DNA of 64,000 nucleotides from Zanthoxylum bungeanum (lineage: Eukaryota; Streptophyta; Magnoliopsida; Sapindales; Rutaceae), in contig SKCR01001870.1 of assembly GCA_019454045.1 (NCBI GenBank), positions 81,448 through 145,447 of the forward strand, read 5' to 3'. How positions within the stretch are numbered: the stretch's first letter is position 1; each line of letters begins with the position of its first letter. Positions 11,176-21,713 of this stretch are shown here, one piece after another. A model generated the notes under the pieces. That model made no database searches and had not been told where the DNA came from. It saw only the letters and a program-made list of their open reading frames with translations. A program made the translations under genes and the position numbers.

Positions 11176-14033
11176 TAGACCCGGCCACAGTTCCAGTTTG
11201 GAACCGGAATCGAACCGATTGGAACCGGACAGTTCCGGTTCTGGAACCAGAATCATGAATGACCGGTTCGATTGGGGTTTCACCCCAACGCGAACCGGTC
11301 GGAACCGCTGGAACCGTCCTACGGTTCAAACCGGAACTATTTCGGTTCCTTAAAAAAAGCCGTTAATAACGGCTAAAAATAAAATAAAATAAAATAGTAA
11401 ATTTCTAATATATCCCTAATAACGGTAATAAAACGATTATATTTATGGGCATTTTTGGTATCAAAAAATTCTAAAACTCTATAAATATGATTCATTTTTC
11501 ATTATTTCTACACACCAATTTCTCAACTCTCTCAATTCCTACAATTCTCTTATTCTCAATCTCAATTAGTTATTATCATTCTCAATTTTCTTATTCTTCT
11601 TACTTATTTCTTTAAAAAAAATGGCAAGCTCATCTGAGAACATAATGTCAAATATGCCAACTTAAAAGAGCGGCCATAGTGTCGGTGCACAATCACAGAG
11701 AAGAGAAGTTAAGGCTCGTTCCTCATATGTTTTCGAAATTCATTTTCATTTAAACCGCCAAGACGATGATACTTCAAGAGCAATTTGCAACCATTGTGGG
11801 GATTCATATAAATTTTCTGGTGGATACGACAATATAATCAAGCACCTGGAAAGACATCACGCGGTTGAACTTGGAATTGATACGACGCAAACTCAAATGG
11901 CCAAGTACGCATCATCTAGTAGAGGTATGGGTACTGTAGATTTATTTAAATATTCTGATACAAAAAATAGAGAAGAATTTGCAAAATTAGCTTGTATGAC
12001 ACATCTTTCTTTAAGCTTTGGTGAAAAACATCATTTTATTAATTACGTGCATAATGCTTTAAATCCTGATGCATGTAAAATGACTCGAAACACAACAAAA
12101 ACGTCATATTTTTAAATTATGCAAAGATGGTAAAATTATTTTAAATGAAATATTTAAAGAGATTAAAGATTGTATTTCTATATATTCTGATATTGGAGTG
12201 ACCATTGGCATACACACTCATACATGAGTGTGACTTATCATTGGATAAATGCATCATTCACCATACAAAAATGACTTATTGCATTTAGAGTTTTTGATGA
12301 CCAACATACTGCACAAAATATTTATAGAATGATGAAGGTGATTTTTGATGAATATGGTTTAGTAGATAAAATTTTAACAATTGAATTTGATAATGCATCT
12401 GCAAATACTGCATCCATTAATGATTTAAAAGAAATATGTCAACCAAAATTAAGGGGTCGGTTTTTTCATATTCGTTGCACATGTCATGTCCTTAACTTAT
12501 GTGTTCAAGATGGTCTGAAATTATTATCATCTTTCATTGATCCTATTAAGACAACACTTAATTGTATTTGGTCATATTCTCAAGTTAGGAGAGAATGTGC
12601 CAAGTTTTGTAAAATAAATGGTATTAAACCGATTAAATTTTCAAGAGATGTTCCAACATGTTGGAATTCAACTTTTTTTCTTTTATGTCAAGCATTACAA
12701 TACAAAGATGCATTATGTAGTTTTTTTCTCAACATGTTCAAAATATCATTCTTTTTCCTAGTCAATGAGATATTTGTGAAAAAAATTTAGATATTTTAAA
12801 AGTTTTTAATGATGCTACTTTAATTTTTAGCGGTGTTTATTATCCTACATCACATTTATTTCTTCTTGAAAGTTTGAATATTGTTGGTACTCTGGATGAA
12901 CTTGTTGAAAGTAACGATCCTAATGATTTTGTTTTGTTCAAAGCCATTACTGCTATGAAGGTAAAATGGTTGAATTATTTTAGAGAAATTCATTTACTTT
13001 ATCTTATTGCTGTTGTTTTTTATCCTAAATTTAAATTAGAAGGTTTGAATAATGCTTTACAAGCTTACTATGATTATTTAGGGATATTAAATGAAATTGA
13101 TATTACAAGAATAATAGTGAGATTAAGAAATGATTTATTTGAGTTATTTAATGATTATATTATAAGATATAACTTAGGAACATTAAGTGAATCTAGTAGT
13201 AGTGAACCAATAATTCAAACAAGACTTAGCGCAGGGGATCGTTGGTTACTGCAACGAAATAAAAAAATTAGGGATACGACAACTAATAACCCCGAATTAG
13301 ATAATTATTTATCTATAAATTTCAAGTTTCCTACTGAAAGTTTAGTTAGTAAAAATTTTAAAATCCTTGAATGGTTGAACCGACATCAAAATATATATAA
13401 TATTTTATCAATTATTGCTAAAGAGATATTGGCAGCACTTATTTCCATCGTTGCGGTTGAGCAAGCCTTCAGCTTGGGAGATATATATTGGAAGCTAGAC
13501 GATCTTCATTACATCCAAACACTCAAGAAGCAACAACTTGTGTGGATGATTAGACTCGAGCTGATTTGAGACAACAAGAAGATGTCCCCGATGATTTCGA
13601 AGACTTGTTCGATAATGCATCTGCAACAACAAGTGCAAGTGGAGCCGCTGAAGGATCAACTGATAATGATGATTGATAATTACAAAATTGTAAATTTATA
13701 AAGGGAAAATATCTTAAAATTGTAATGAAACTACGTGAGCTTTGATTACTCTCACCCATGGAGGATACATATGCAACTTAATTTTTTTTAAAATTTAAGT
13801 TCAAACTCTTCAATTTAATAATTTATTTATTTATTAAATTAATGTAACTTATTTTAATTTTTTTTCGAAATTTAAAAAAATGCTCGAATTGAACCAGAAC
13901 CGAACCGGTCTGTTTTGGTTCGGTTCAAGGTTCCGGTTCCACTTAAGTGTGGAACTGGAAACCAGCCGGTTCGGTTCGGTTCGGTTCGGTTCGGTTCGGT
14001 TCCAAACCGAAACCGAACCGCCGGCCAGGTCTA
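11176..14033 (+). mobile_element. hAT transposon with decayed transposase
   Basis: 2858 bp bounded by short terminal inverted repeats TAGACCCGGCC (left) and GGCCAGGTCTA (right), and flanked by a perfect 8-bp duplication GCCACCAG (11168-11175 and 14034-14041). Eight-base duplications are the signature of hAT transposons. Both ends are packed with subterminal GGTTC/GAACC repeats, including at least five tandem CGGTT units near 13975-14000, as expected for hAT transposase-binding regions. The element contains a BED-finger/hATC transposase. Confidence 0.95.
11621..13676 (+). pseudogene. hAT transposase (RICESLEEPER-like), broken
   Basis: Starts at the ATG at 11621, but codon 15 is a stop (TAA). 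The same frame continues through a BED zinc finger (CNHC...HLERHH, about 11787-11870) and an N-terminal domain to about 12090. Frameshifts or stops at about 12100, 12225 and 12325 follow. The catalytic core resumes with YGLVDKILTIEFDNASANTA and RCTCHVLNLCVQDGLK (12345-12520), and DVPTCWNSTFFLL lies near 12650-12685, where the family has TRWNST. The C-terminal dimerisation domain (IAKEILAALISIVAVEQAFS, about 13415-13475) and an acidic tail end at 13676. The element cannot mobilise itself. Confidence 0.9.
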
Positions 14034-14041
14034 GCCACCAG

Positions 14042-14578
14042 TATATTTAGAAATACTTGATCATTCTCCAGCCTTCTCAATATTTCTATTTTCTAATGAT
14101 TGCCGAGACTTTAATTTAAACTTTGGATTGCACCAAAACTCCTTCCATTTATTAGAATTTGTGTTTTTATTTTGTTTCATGTATTGTTTTGTGTGTATTA
14201 CTACATGTACTTTTCTTTACAAAATTATTAATAACATAAAAGATAATATTTTATATTATACAGTGTTAAATAAAATAATAAAGAATTTTAAAAGAAAATT
14301 AAATAAATAAAGAAACATAATATTTATTAAACAAATAAAATAGAATAAATATATAAAGATTATTGAATAAGTACAAATGAAAAAAATATAAATATAAAAA
14401 AATGAGATAAAAAATAAAAAAATAAAAAAAAAATTAAAAGTAATACAAAATATTTAAATAATTAAATTAAAAATAAAATAAGGAAATAAAATAATTAAAT
14501 AAAAAATAATTGATTTAAAATAACAAGGGTATTATTGTGATTTATAGAGAGAGAAGAGGGCTACTCTTCCCCCTCTCA
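14042..14578. other. AT-rich intergenic DNA, no gene seen
   Basis: Very AT-rich sequence with no supported coding region. A stretch at about 14262-14340, including AATATTTATTAAACAAATAA, resembles the arm of the inverted repeat at 15783-16160, so a fragment of the same small repeat is probably present. Confidence 0.5.
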
Positions 14579-14586
14579 CACAACCC

Positions 14587-15562
14587 TAGAGATGGCAGTG
14601 GGTAGGGTATGGTGCAGGTTTTCCATTACCAAACCTGCACCCGCATATGTAAATAAATTACCAAATCCGCACAATACCTGTTGCGGGTTTTACTTTTTCA
14701 TTACCAAACCCGCACCGCATATAAAAATAAATTACCAAACCCGCATTGGTACCCAACAGATTTTTTGCGGATTTTTAAAATATTGAATTACTTTGTGTTC
14801 TTAATAATATAATTTTTTTAATTAAATAATTTATTTTTAATTACTAGTTGTAGTTTTCACATTTATTTTTCATTTGACATATACAACATGCAATGTATGT
14901 ATATACAGTACATAGATAACATAATATATGAAAGACTCAGTATCATATGTTTATTTTTTCATATAAACAAAATTAAAACGAGTTCTCCATTCATAATTAT
15001 AATGATCTAAGTTAGCCAACTCAATCGACAATAAGCTAAAAAGTAATCACCAACCTTTGGTCATATTTTTTATGCTAAGTGTAATGAAAGTGATGCTTAC
15101 AAGCCTCAAGTGGTGTAAGTGTGATGAAGAAGCAGGAAAGCTATTAAAGTTGCAGCAAACACTAGCTTATTTTGCTCCTATCCCGTTTCTGATCATGTGA
15201 TTTAATCCAAATTTTTGTATTATAATTTTATTAACAAGTGTGATTAAAAAAATAATAATAGTCACGCAAGCTGCGGCTGAGTGGGAGTGTGGATCTGTGG
15301 ATTAGTGTTTTAGGTTATGTTTTGTTAGTTGTTTTTATAAGAAAGTTTTTTTATATTGTCCTGAAAATATTATTAATAAAAATAATATTGCGGGTATGCG
15401 GATACCCGTATTTTTTCTTAAATACAAAACCCGCACCGCAACCGCAGCAGGTTCTGCTTTAAATTACCAAACCCGCACCACACCGCACTAATATATTTAC
15501 CACATCCTACCCATTTTGGGCGGTTTTTTTTGCGGGTTTACGGGGTAAAATTGTCATCCCTA
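14587..15562. mobile_element. Non-autonomous hAT-like element
   Basis: 976 bp beginning TAGAGATGGCAGTGGGTAGG and ending ATTGTCATCCCTA (reverse complement TAGGGATGACAAT). The ends are rich in CCCGCA and TACCAAACCCGCAC subterminal repeats, in mirrored order. Flanking octamers CACAACCC (14579-14586) and AACAGCCC (15563-15570) agree at 6 of 8 positions, acceptable for an aged 8-bp hAT duplication. No transposase is encoded. Confidence 0.72.
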
Positions 15563-15782
15563 AACAGCCCTCTGTCAAATTGCACATTTCCGAATTTGCC
15601 CCTCCATTTTGCAGAAATTCCCTCCCCAACAAACCAAATATATATATCCCTATATATATAGATAAATTTAAACTTAATATATATATATACTTGTTTTATT
15701 TTATTTTATTAATTAAATTTTTTATTTTATAAATTTTTTATTTTTTTTAAATTTATATTTTTTTTTGTTCTTTATATATATA

Positions 15783-16160
15783 TTTTTATTTGTTTAATAA
15801 ATATTACAAATTTCATAGTTATTGTTATTTATTTTATGTTCATTTATTCATTTAATTTTTGTGATTCTTTTTTAAATTTATTTAACACTACTTATGTATT
15901 ATAAAAGTGTTACACTTAAAGATATTTTTAAAAAAATATCATAATTGATTACGAATCATATAACGAGTGACTCGTTCTTTAACTTCGTATGATGAATGTT
16001 TCCACTACCACATTACGAATCCTATAAATATATATATATATATTTAATATACATGAGAATATTTTTATGATATATAAGTAGTGTTAATTAAATTAAAAAT
16101 AAATCAAAAAAATTAAATAAATAAATATGAAATTGTAATATTTATTAAACAAGTAAAACA
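15783..16160. repeat. AT-rich imperfect inverted repeat (MITE-like)
   Basis: The segment from TTGTTTAATAAATATTACAA (about 15789) to ACACTACTTATGTAT (about 15900) is repeated in reverse complement between about 16065 and 16160 (ATATAAGTAGTGTTAATT ... TTGTAATATTTATTAAACAA). Arms are roughly 100-120 bp with several indels. It lies in the 1-kb upstream region of the immune-receptor gene, where it would add a potential foldback structure. I could not define a TSD. Confidence 0.6.
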
Positions 16161-16840
16161 TAACATATATTTATAATCAGCAAAAAAAAAAATTAAAAAA
16201 AAATTTTAATTAATAAAAAATAAAATAAATACATATATTGGGGAAAATTTTTGATTATGGAAGAAGTATTTTTAGAAAAACACAAGGAAACAAGAATAGG
16301 GTTTTGCCAAGGGACTGGAGGAGTAATTTGCGAAAGAGAATAGGGGGGTGTGTGTGAAGGGAAAGGAAATTTCTTTTTCGTATGCTGGGGCAGCCGGCTG
16401 ATGGGGTCCACACGGACACGGTGTTCCATAGATCAATTATCATCAGGCTTTCCATTATTCAACATACTTTCATCCAGTAGCCAATTTCCTTTTTGCTTGT
16501 TCAATTTGATCCCGTTTTCCTTTCTCTCCGGCCATCGAACTAAGCCATGGCAGAGCTCTTCCTCTCAGCTTTCTTGGACGTTTTGTTTGACAGGTTGGCT
16601 TCCCGTGATTTCCTTGACTTTGTCCGTCAACTTCTAGGCGGAGTTGATTCTTCCGAGATAACAAAGTGGGAGAGGAAGTTCAAGATGATTCAGGCGGTGC
16701 TCACCGACGCAGAAGAGAAGCAACTGACTGACAAGGCTGTGAAGCTGTGGCTGGACGATCTCCAAGACTTGGCTTATGATGCTGAGGACATTCTTGATGA
16801 CTTTGCTACTCAAGCTTTGGAGCAAAAGTGGATGGCACGG

Positions 16841-17965
16841 TGTCACGGTCCTAGGATCAGACTAGGACGTGCAGTCACTTTACAAAGGAGCTCATGTTTC
16901 GGGACATCGGTTTAAGGTCGTTAAGGGTTTATGTACCCTTTATGTACCCTTGTACTGGTGAGTTTCCATCCGTGAGACCTTATTCGGAAGTTTGCCTGGA
17001 GATTTAGAAACGTACTCGCTTGCCGCTGGGAAGTGGCCTAGTTGTGCAGCGTTGTGAAGGAGCCTATACTTCGGAATGCCGGATTGAGCTTAATCCAAGC
17101 CCTAAGTAACTCTTAGGGGTGGATGTACTGGGAAGTTCTCAACCGTGGGGTCCCGTTCGGAAGTTTGGCGGGAGATTTTGAGATACGCTAGCTTGCCGCT
17201 AGTCGTTAGCCTAAATCGGTGCATTGTGAAGGAGCTAACGACCCGGGGTGTCGAACCGAGTGGGACCAAGTTCCAAAGTGAATCTTATGGTCACTTGTAC
17301 TGGGAAAATATCAGCCCCAGAGTTGGATTCCGAGATTTGTCGGGAGATTTTGGCAGTAGGCCCACTTTTGGGTCTTTTCCGCTAAAGTGGGGGTGTTGTG
17401 GAAACCCATCAAGACGAGCTCGTTTAGGGACGAGATTTTAACCCAAAGTCGCTTATATAGTGGCTTACTGGATGCCCGGAAGAGTTCCTGAAAACTCCTC
17501 TTAAGATAGATTTTAGAGGGGGGTGTGACAACTCAAGCGCCAGGTGTGTATACTGGTGAGACATGTGCAATGTCTTTAAAACCTCCTTAGGGGGGGAAGC
17601 CTAGGTGAACCTTGGGTGTGGCCAAGGGGGCTTCGGTGGTCTTGGGGCTTTAGCCGTGAACCCTCTCGCCCTTAGACAACGTTGGGACAATGATGGATTG
17701 TCGAGATTGAGTTGGCGGAAAAATGCCATATTTTATATCCGGTTGTGCTATTCGAGTACCGGGTCCCGGTGTTGAACGGGCCCGCTAGAGTATGCATTGA
17801 GATAGCTTGTGAGCTTTCATAAATCAATAAAATTACGGGTCTGTTCCCTCCCCAACAATGGGAAATTAGGGACAGAGGCTTTGAGATGGCTGACTTATAC
17901 GGGACGCGACCGTGTAAGTGCCGCACGAGCCCTTCTTCCGTTAAGGAAAAAGTTGACCCGTGACA
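16841..17965 (+). repeat. 5' LTR of the family E copy
   Basis: 1125 bp. The first bases contain the perfect inverted repeat GTCCTAG/CTAGGAC around a 7-nt loop. A diverged internal repeat of about 175 bp, each starting near GTACTGG (about 16951, 17126 and 17298), is present three times, with recurrent TTCGGAAGTTTG-like and CTTGCCGCT motifs. A TATA-like TTTTATATCC is near 17730. Confidence 0.9.
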
Positions 17966-17967
17966 GT

Positions 17968-17981
17968 TGGTATCAGAGCCC
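17968..17981 (+). other. Primer-binding site for initiator tRNA-Met (family E)
   Basis: Two bases after the 5' LTR the sequence TGGTATCAGAGCC matches the complement of the 3' end of plant initiator tRNA-Met over 13 bases. The same site, reverse-complemented, lies next to the middle LTR of the minus-strand cluster at 58434-58446. Confidence 0.92.
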
Positions 17982-18574
17982 TAGGTTGGGCAAGTGAAAT
18001 GTCTACGGTTGTGAGTAGATGTTATAGAGATGTTGTGAACAGCGTTAGGCTAGTGTGAAGCCTCGGTAGAGAAACGGCTCGAGAGGAAGCCGGGAGAGTG
18101 CTATTGATGCACGTAGAGAAGTGAAAATCCTAAATTGAGATGGATGGATGTAAAACAATGTGAGAGCACTTGAGATGTGCTAGTTTTATATGAGGTTGGC
18201 TCGGGTGAAGCCAAAATGTTCGGGAGATACCCGAAATGGATGTGGAACTTGTCTATGAGAGACAAGCAAGTGGTCTATACACCGTGAAGGTGTGAGACAT
18301 ATTTGGGATGTATAAGAAACATCACGAGAGCGCCGATGTGATATTGGCAAGAGTATATGTGTACAGGAGAACCCAATGTGGGGTTGGTTGAAGTTTTGTG
18401 GGGTCCAAAAGAGGACGTGAGACCCCTTTTCCCATGGCAGTTGAGTGCCAGAATGTGATAGAGAGTCGAGATGTGTAGTCCTCTGTGTGAGGCAACGTCA
18501 AGGACCGAGTGTGAACCCGATGGTTCGTGTAAGTATTTTGGAAAGGTTTTATCGAGAAAAGCCTTCGTAAGACT

Positions 18575-18730
18575 ATGAGAAATGAGTTGTTTGGATTCCT
18601 GTGATAAGGAATGCCATTAGCTTAAAGCTACGAGTAGCGAGTTGTGTGGATTCTCTATAGAGGGAATGCCCTCAACTCAGGGCTACGAGTAACGAGTTGT
18701 GTGGATTCCCGTGAGTGGGGATGCCAACAA
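18575..18730 (+). repeat. Threefold ~65-bp repeat in the family E internal region
   Basis: Three diverged copies of a unit with GAGTTGTGTGGATTC, GAATGCC and GCTACGAGTA. It is part of a generally repetitive, non-coding internal region (17986-20470) rich in GAG and TACGAG motifs. Nothing coding is credible on either strand. An antisense frame at 18672-19331 is open but shows no known domain. Confidence 0.65.
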
Positions 18731-20422
18731 AAGTGTGATGGCTTGAGATAGGCCAAAGTAAAAGTGGGGGAGTGAGCCTGAAATGAGTCAGGTATCCCCA
18801 AAAGACCCTGTGGAATGTGATAACCATCGTGTTGGTTATGTAATGATTGTGTGGGAGACCAAGGTTGAAGTATCTTGGTAACATAACGAGTTGCTCGTAA
18901 AGGTAGAGTGCCTTACGAGTTGTAGGTGCATTGAGTTGCACAAAGGTTGCATGAAAATTGCAATTACGAGAAATGTGAGTATGGTCCCGGAAGGCCCGAG
19001 ATGCTTGTATTTTGGAGAATGCATGTGACATAATGCGACTACGAGTAGTCGGAATGAGAGTGTATGTACGAGTTACACGGGTGATAGGCCAGATATGTGA
19101 CTTTGGCTTTGGAGTGAGTTTGAGAACGATGATTGCTTCGAGGAAGTGATCTAGTGTCGAACAAAGTTTCGTGAAATGACCCTGTGAGTCAGGGTAGAAT
19201 TGGCTAGAGTGCCAAAAGTGGGGTGGAAAACACCGGAGAAAATAGTACGAGTTGGCTTGGTGCCTAAGAGTACTAAGGTGAGAAGACCAAGATTGGTCGT
19301 GGGAATGAGTTATAATACGAGATGGAAACAATTCTATCTGCGACAGTTAAGTATCGAGACAATTGAGAAGCTCATGAGAGAGCATGTGACCCCGAGTTGA
19401 GTGTGAGAACGAGATAGTTGCTAGTGATATGAGAGCGACTACGTGTGTCCAAGAGGGGACTAGTGGGAAATTAGCTCCACCATAAGCTAATTGTGGATCG
19501 GATGTGTGTTCATCTTCGGGAAACCCGATGTGCTACGCCGAGCGCCTTGAAGAACAGGTAGGCAGGGGGCCAGGGTGAAGTGAACAACCGATCTATCCAT
19601 AATCAAAATGAACAAAAACCCTTTGTTTTTATTAAAACCCATTCACGTTTAAGTGTATGGAGCTTTTTTGTAAGAAGTTACTGAATCGGAATTGAAAACT
19701 CGCACACAAGAGCGTGTAGAAAGTAGTGACCGAAATCAGAAACACTCATGCACGAGAGTTTGTATGGAGTTGTGACTGAGACTGGAAACGAAAACAAATA
19801 CACAATCACGTGTGTGGAGTTGTCCCACAGGTAATGACGGGGATTCCTAGAAGCTGTACGAATTTTGTGTTGGGTTGATAATCCAACCATGTGCGGGAAC
19901 TTATGCCTAGTGGCAGAGTTGAGCCATTATGTCAAAACAAAGACTCATGTACGGGAGTGTATATGATGTTTTGTGTTTAGATATTATGTGCCCAATTCTT
20001 TATAAAGTTGCATGATGTTACAAACGTGGACGTGTAATTTCATTTGTTGAGATAAATGACATTGCAATGTTTCACTGTGTGCGTTACGATGGGGATTCCA
20101 AGAAGATGTGAACAATGTGTGGAATTGATAATCCTAACATGTACGAGAATAAAAGAGTTCCCAAACATGTATGGAGATAATATCAAACCCATATTGTGGT
20201 AAGTTACAGAAGTTGGAGATTTCGTCAAAAAAATGGTAAACCTGGGCCTAGTGCCGAAGTTGAGCCATTATATCAGAAACCAAGACTTATGTACAAAAGC
20301 GTATATGATGTTGTTGTGTTTGGATATTGTGTGCCCATTTCGATATAGCATTGGATAATGTGGCTAACATAGACATGTGATTCCATTCATTGACATATGA
20401 ATGTGGTTTCAATGTCTTCCTT

Positions 20423-20456
20423 GTGAGCCCATAACACACAGGTCCCAGGATCGAAA
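20423..20456 (+). other. Initiator tRNA-Met-like segment inside family E
   Basis: A 34-nt stretch with the same sense as the tRNA. It starts with the 5' side of the anticodon stem (GTGAGCC), runs through the CAT anticodon loop and the variable region CAGGTC, and ends in the T loop (CCAGGATCGAAA). Compared with the plant initiator tRNA-Met I know, it differs at two positions, at 20426 (A for G) and 20436 (A for C). The acceptor stem, D arm and 3' half of the T stem are absent, so it is not a tRNA gene. It lies 134 bp upstream of the 3' LTR, and the same element uses this tRNA as primer. Confidence 0.85.
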
Positions 20457-20473
20457 GAGATTCGTGACAGATA

Positions 20474-20589
20474 CAACTTGAGTTGCCATCGTTGAGGACG
20501 ACGATGGATGAAGTGGGGGGAGGATGTTACAATCTTAACCCTCAAGTTATGCCATCGTCGAGGACGACGATGAATGAAGTGGGGGAGAG
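20474..20589 (+). repeat. Repeated hairpin-plus-polypurine modules before the 3' LTR
   Basis: Two modules. Each carries an inverted repeat of the type ATCGTCG-AGGA-CGACGAT followed by ATGAAGTGGGGGAG-like purine tracts, at 20510-20524 and 20576-20589. The first tract is followed by TGTTACAATC, the second by the LTR start TGTCACGG, so both junctions look like a polypurine tract followed by TG. The minus-strand cluster has three such modules per copy. Confidence 0.85.
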
Positions 20590-21713
20590 TGTCACGGTCC
20601 TAGGATCAGACTAGGACGTGCAGTCACTTTACAAAGGAGCTCATGTTTCGGGACATCGGTTTAAGGTCGTTAAGGGTTATATGTACCCTTTATGTACCCT
20701 TGTACTGGTGAGTTTCCATCCGTGAGACCTTATTCGGAAGTTTGCCTGGAGATTTAGAAACGTACTCGCTTGCCGCTGGGAAGTGGCCTAGTTGTGCAGC
20801 GTTGTGAAGGAGCCTATACTTCGGAATGCCGGATTGAGCTTAATCCAAGCCCTAAGTAACTCTTAGGGGTGGATGTACTGGGAAGTTCTCAACCGTGGGG
20901 TCCCGTTCGGAAGTTTGGCGGGAGATTTTGAGATACGCTAGCTTGCCGCTAGTCGTTAGCCTAAATCGGTGCATTGTGAAGGAGCTAACGACCCGGGGTG
21001 TCGAACCGAGTGGGACCAAGTTCCAAAGTGAATCTTATGGTCACTTGTACTGGGAAAATATCAGCCCCAGAGTTGGATTCCGAGATTTGTCGGGAGATTT
21101 TGGCAGTAGGCCCACTTTTGGGTCTTTTCCGCTAAAGTGGGGGTGTTGTGGAAACCCATCAAGACGAGCTCGTTTAGGGACGAGATTTTAACCCAAAGTC
21201 GCTTATATAGTGGCTTACTGGATGCCCGGAAGAGTTCCTGAAAACTCCTCTTAAGATAGATTTTAGAGGGGGGTGTGACAACTCAAGCGCCAGGTGTGTA
21301 TACTGGTGAGACATGTGCAATGTCTTTAAACCCCTTAGGGGGGGAAGCCTAGGTGAACCTTGGGTGTGGCCAAGGGGGCTTCGGTGGTCTTGGGGCTTTA
21401 GCCGTGAACCCTCTCGCCCTTAGACAACGTTGGGACAATGATGGATTGTCGAGATTGAGTTGGCGGAAAAATGCCATATTTTATATCCGGTTGTGCTATT
21501 CGAGTACCGGGTCCCGGTGTTGAACGGGCCCGCTAGAGTATGCATTGAGATAGCTTGTGAGCTTTCATAAATCAATAAAATTACGGGTCTGTTCCCTCCC
21601 CAACAATGGGAAATTAGGGACAGAGGCTTTGAGATGGCTGACTTATACGGGACGCGACCGTGTAAGTGCCGCACGAGCCCTTCTTCCGTTAAGGAAAAAG
21701 TTGACCCGTGACA
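20590..21713 (+). repeat. 3' LTR of the family E copy
   Basis: 1124 bp, nearly identical to the 5' LTR. It ends CCCGTGACA directly before the second TSD copy CACGG. Its last 157 bases form an open frame from an ATG at 21557 that continues without a stop into the receptor coding sequence at 21719. Confidence 0.93.
21470..21560 (+). promoter_or_regulatory. Possible LTR promoter and in-frame ATG for the NB-ARC part
   Basis: A TATA-like ATATTTTATATCC (about 21477-21489) lies about 70 bp before an ATG at 21557 in the 3' LTR. That ATG is in frame with the receptor sequence from 21719 onward: 54 LTR codons run straight into the segment preceding the P-loop. LTR U3 regions carry promoters; that this one is active, and that the product is made, is inference. 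The frame would end at 23437 because of the downstream frameshift. Confidence 0.4.

Larger units (their letters stand above)
16841..21713 (+). mobile_element. Family E non-autonomous LTR retrotransposon inside the receptor exon
   Basis: 4873 bp with TSD CACGG at 16836-16840 and 21714-21718. Structure: 5' LTR 16841-17965, initiator-tRNA-Met primer site at 17968, a non-coding internal region of 2.6 kb, repeated polypurine modules, 3' LTR 20590-21713. Both LTRs start TGTCACGG and end CCGTGACA. By eye they differ at only two small sites (about 16926 and about 17581), so the insertion is recent. I see no gag, protease, reverse transcriptase or integrase, so mobilisation must have used proteins of another element. 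A second cluster of this family is at 54627-60611 on the other strand. Confidence 0.95.

Noticed and set aside
16547..16915. Complete short CC-only protein as an independent gene
   Set aside because: The last ~25 codons are LTR sequence; the frame is the truncated first part of the receptor gene.
17145..17441. 98-codon frame repeated in family E LTRs (also at 20895-21191)
   Set aside because: It is identical because the LTRs are identical, is broken in the minus-strand copies, and has no domain; probably chance.
20423..20456. Functional tRNA-Met gene
   Set aside because: Only the anticodon arm, variable region and T loop are present; the acceptor stem, D arm and 3' T-stem half are missing.
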